Assembly: GCA_900548485.1 (NCBI GenBank)
Contig: URKL01000101.1
Span: 1 to 6,895 of the forward strand
Length of the DNA stretch: 6,895 nucleotides
Reading direction: 5' to 3'
Source of the DNA: an uncultured Succinatimonas sp.
GTDB lineage: Bacteria; Pseudomonadota; Gammaproteobacteria; Enterobacterales; Succinivibrionaceae
In this document: positions 5,964 to 6,895 of the stretch, one piece after another
Numbering within the stretch: the first letter of the stretch is position 1
How the letters are laid out: each line of letters opens with the position of its first letter
The notes under the pieces: model-generated
Database searches by the model: none
Told to the model about the DNA's origin: nothing
The model's input: the letters and a program-made list of their open reading frames with translations, nothing else
Made by a program: the position numbers and the translations under genes

Positions 5964-6817
5964 TGCTTTTCACCTCCGCCGTTTCCGCCGCCGAACTGAC
6001 CGGCACGCTCAAGCGCATTCAGCACTCCGGCACCATGACGCTCGGCTATCGCGAAGCTTCCGTTCCGTTCTCCTACCTTCAGGCCGACGGCACGCCCACA
6101 GGCTACGGCTTTGAGGTCTGCAAGGCCGTCAGCGAAGCCGTAAAGAAGGAACTCAACATGCCTAACCTGACGATCAAGTATCAGGCCGTCACCAGCGCCA
6201 ACCGCATTCCGCTCATCCAGAACGGCACAGTTGACATTGAATGCGGCTCCACGACGAACTCCAAGGCCCGTCAGCGCGAAGCCGGTTTCGGCATCAACTA
6301 CTTTGGCGTTCAGGTCACTGCCGCTGTTTGGAAGGACTCCGGCATCAACGCCATCAAGGATCTTCATAACAAGAATGTCGCCGTCACTTCCGGCACCACT
6401 GCCGTCGCACTGCTCAAGCAGTTTGAAAAGGACAACGGCATCAAGATCCGCTACCTGATGACGAAGGACTTCGCCGAAGCCATGCAGCTCGTCGCCAAGA
6501 AGCGCGCTGCCGCCTTCGTGATCGACGATGTGTTACTCGCAGGACAGATTTCCAATCTGCCCAATGCTCAGGACTTCAAGATCGTGGACGCCTCTCTGTC
6601 CGTCGAACCCTACGCTCCGATGTTCGCCAAGGACGACCCCGCCTTCAAGGCTCTTGTTGACAAAACCATCGTCGGCATGATGAAGGATGGCACGCTCGAC
6701 AAGCTCTACAAGAAGTGGTTCGAATCTCCGATTCCGCCCAAGAACGCCAACCTCAACTTCCCGATGAACAGCGTTACGAAGGAACTCTTCGCCAACCCGA
6801 ACAGCGACGGCATTTAA
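5951..6817 (+). CDS. gltI: Glutamate/aspartate ABC transporter periplasmic binding protein (start of signal peptide missing)
   Basis: Solute-binding protein of family 3 that captures acidic amino acids in the periplasm for the GltJKL permease. It aligns by eye along its whole length with E. coli GltI: Y-R-E-A-S-V-P-F-S (ligand Arg at R30 counting from Met 5963), TSANRIPLIQNGTVDIECGS followed by T-T-N, V-T-S-G-T-T, F-V-I-D-D-V-L-L-A-G and the C-terminal WFESPIPPKNANLNFP block. The mature part is full length (about 275 residues against about 280). Only the front of the signal peptide is lost: LCAGMLFTSAVSA remains, with likely cleavage after A-V-S-A. ATG 5963 is therefore an internal Met, with no positively charged n-region or Shine-Dalgarno before it. 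At the E. coli K-D-H position this protein has K-D-F (F170). Base composition is much GC-richer than everything to the left. Confidence 0.88.
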   Translation, partial: LCAGMLFTSAVSAAELTGTLKRIQHSGTMTLGYREASVPFSYLQADGTPTGYGFEVCKAVSEAVKKELNMPNLTIKYQAVTSANRIPLIQNGTVDIECGSTTNSKARQREAGFGINYFGVQVTAAVWKDSGINAIKDLHNKNVAVTSGTTAVALLKQFEKDNGIKIRYLMTKDFAEAMQLVAKKRAAAFVIDDVLLAGQISNLPNAQDFKIVDASLSVEPYAPMFAKDDPAFKALVDKTIVGMMKDGTLDKLYKKWFESPIPPKNANLNFPMNSVTKELFANPNSDGI

Positions 6818-6895
6818 ATCCAAGCCTTTACGGTCCCCGGTAAACATCGCACCGGTGACATAACCAGACGCCACAGTGTGAACGAATTTCACCTG

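Noticed and set aside
5963..5965. ATG at 5963 as the true start of gltI
   Set aside because: It lies inside the hydrophobic signal peptide, has no charged n-region after it and no Shine-Dalgarno before it. The frame stays open with signal-peptide-like residues back to 5951.
5954..6367. N-terminal extension of the autotransporter on the minus strand starting at 6367
   Set aside because: It is the exact antisense of the well-supported gltI coding region, is GC-rich, and has no signal peptide or family resemblance. It is open by chance across the junction.
6837..6855. Inverted repeat CCGGT/ACCGG after the gltI stop as a terminator
   Set aside because: The stem is only 5 bp, with a 9-nt loop and no T-rich tail.
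6533..6892. 119-codon minus-strand frame across the end of gltI
   Set aside because: Most of it is antisense of gltI. Long antisense frames are common in GC-rich genes.
6878..6895. GTG at 6878 as the start of a downstream gene such as gltJ
   Set aside because: Only six codons lie in the window and there is no convincing Shine-Dalgarno, so it cannot be supported here.

Overview
The window reads as two, possibly three, pieces of bacterial DNA joined end to end. From about position 55 to 5950 it is AT-rich (a sampled 60-base row in the passenger region is about one third G+C). It carries an autotransporter with a C-terminal beta-barrel, so the host has an outer membrane. The gene content and base composition would fit an AT-rich gut gammaproteobacterium such as a Succinivibrionaceae member, but that placement is inference. 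From about 5950 to the end the DNA is clearly GC-richer (sampled rows 55-63%). It encodes a GltI-type glutamate/aspartate-binding protein with codon use like Burkholderiales/Sutterella-type bacteria (also inference).

Layout. 52-2490 (+) is a tight three-gene operon for D-amino-acid breakdown: the C-terminal half of an N-acyl-D-amino-acid deacylase (D-aminoacylase), a PLP enzyme of the D-threonine aldolase/D-serine dehydratase family, and a RidA-family enamine/imine deaminase. The logic is a short pathway: deacylation frees a D-amino acid, the PLP enzyme eliminates water from D-Ser or D-Thr to give a reactive enamine, and RidA hydrolyses that to the 2-keto acid and ammonia. A perfect 9-bp hairpin (2501-2523) follows, with its U-tract on the minus strand. 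It therefore terminates the convergent 304-residue hypothetical gene at 2554-3468 (-). A 244-bp gap (3469-3712) holds a possible very small ORF, a small alternative hairpin and a 13-bp hairpin terminator. 3713 to about 5953 (-) is a large autotransporter that lacks its 5' end. About 5951-6817 (+) is gltI, lacking only the start of its signal peptide.

The most important structural point is at about 5945-5963. Two genes on opposite strands both lose their 5' ends at the same spot, and base composition switches abruptly there. This is the signature of a chimeric join (amplification or assembly artefact, or less likely a real recombination). A second suspicious join lies at about 51-70, where the deacylase loses its N-terminal half and a different reading frame holds an unrelated-looking coding scrap. 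Apart from these joins I see no defence system, CRISPR array, RNA gene or complete mobile element.
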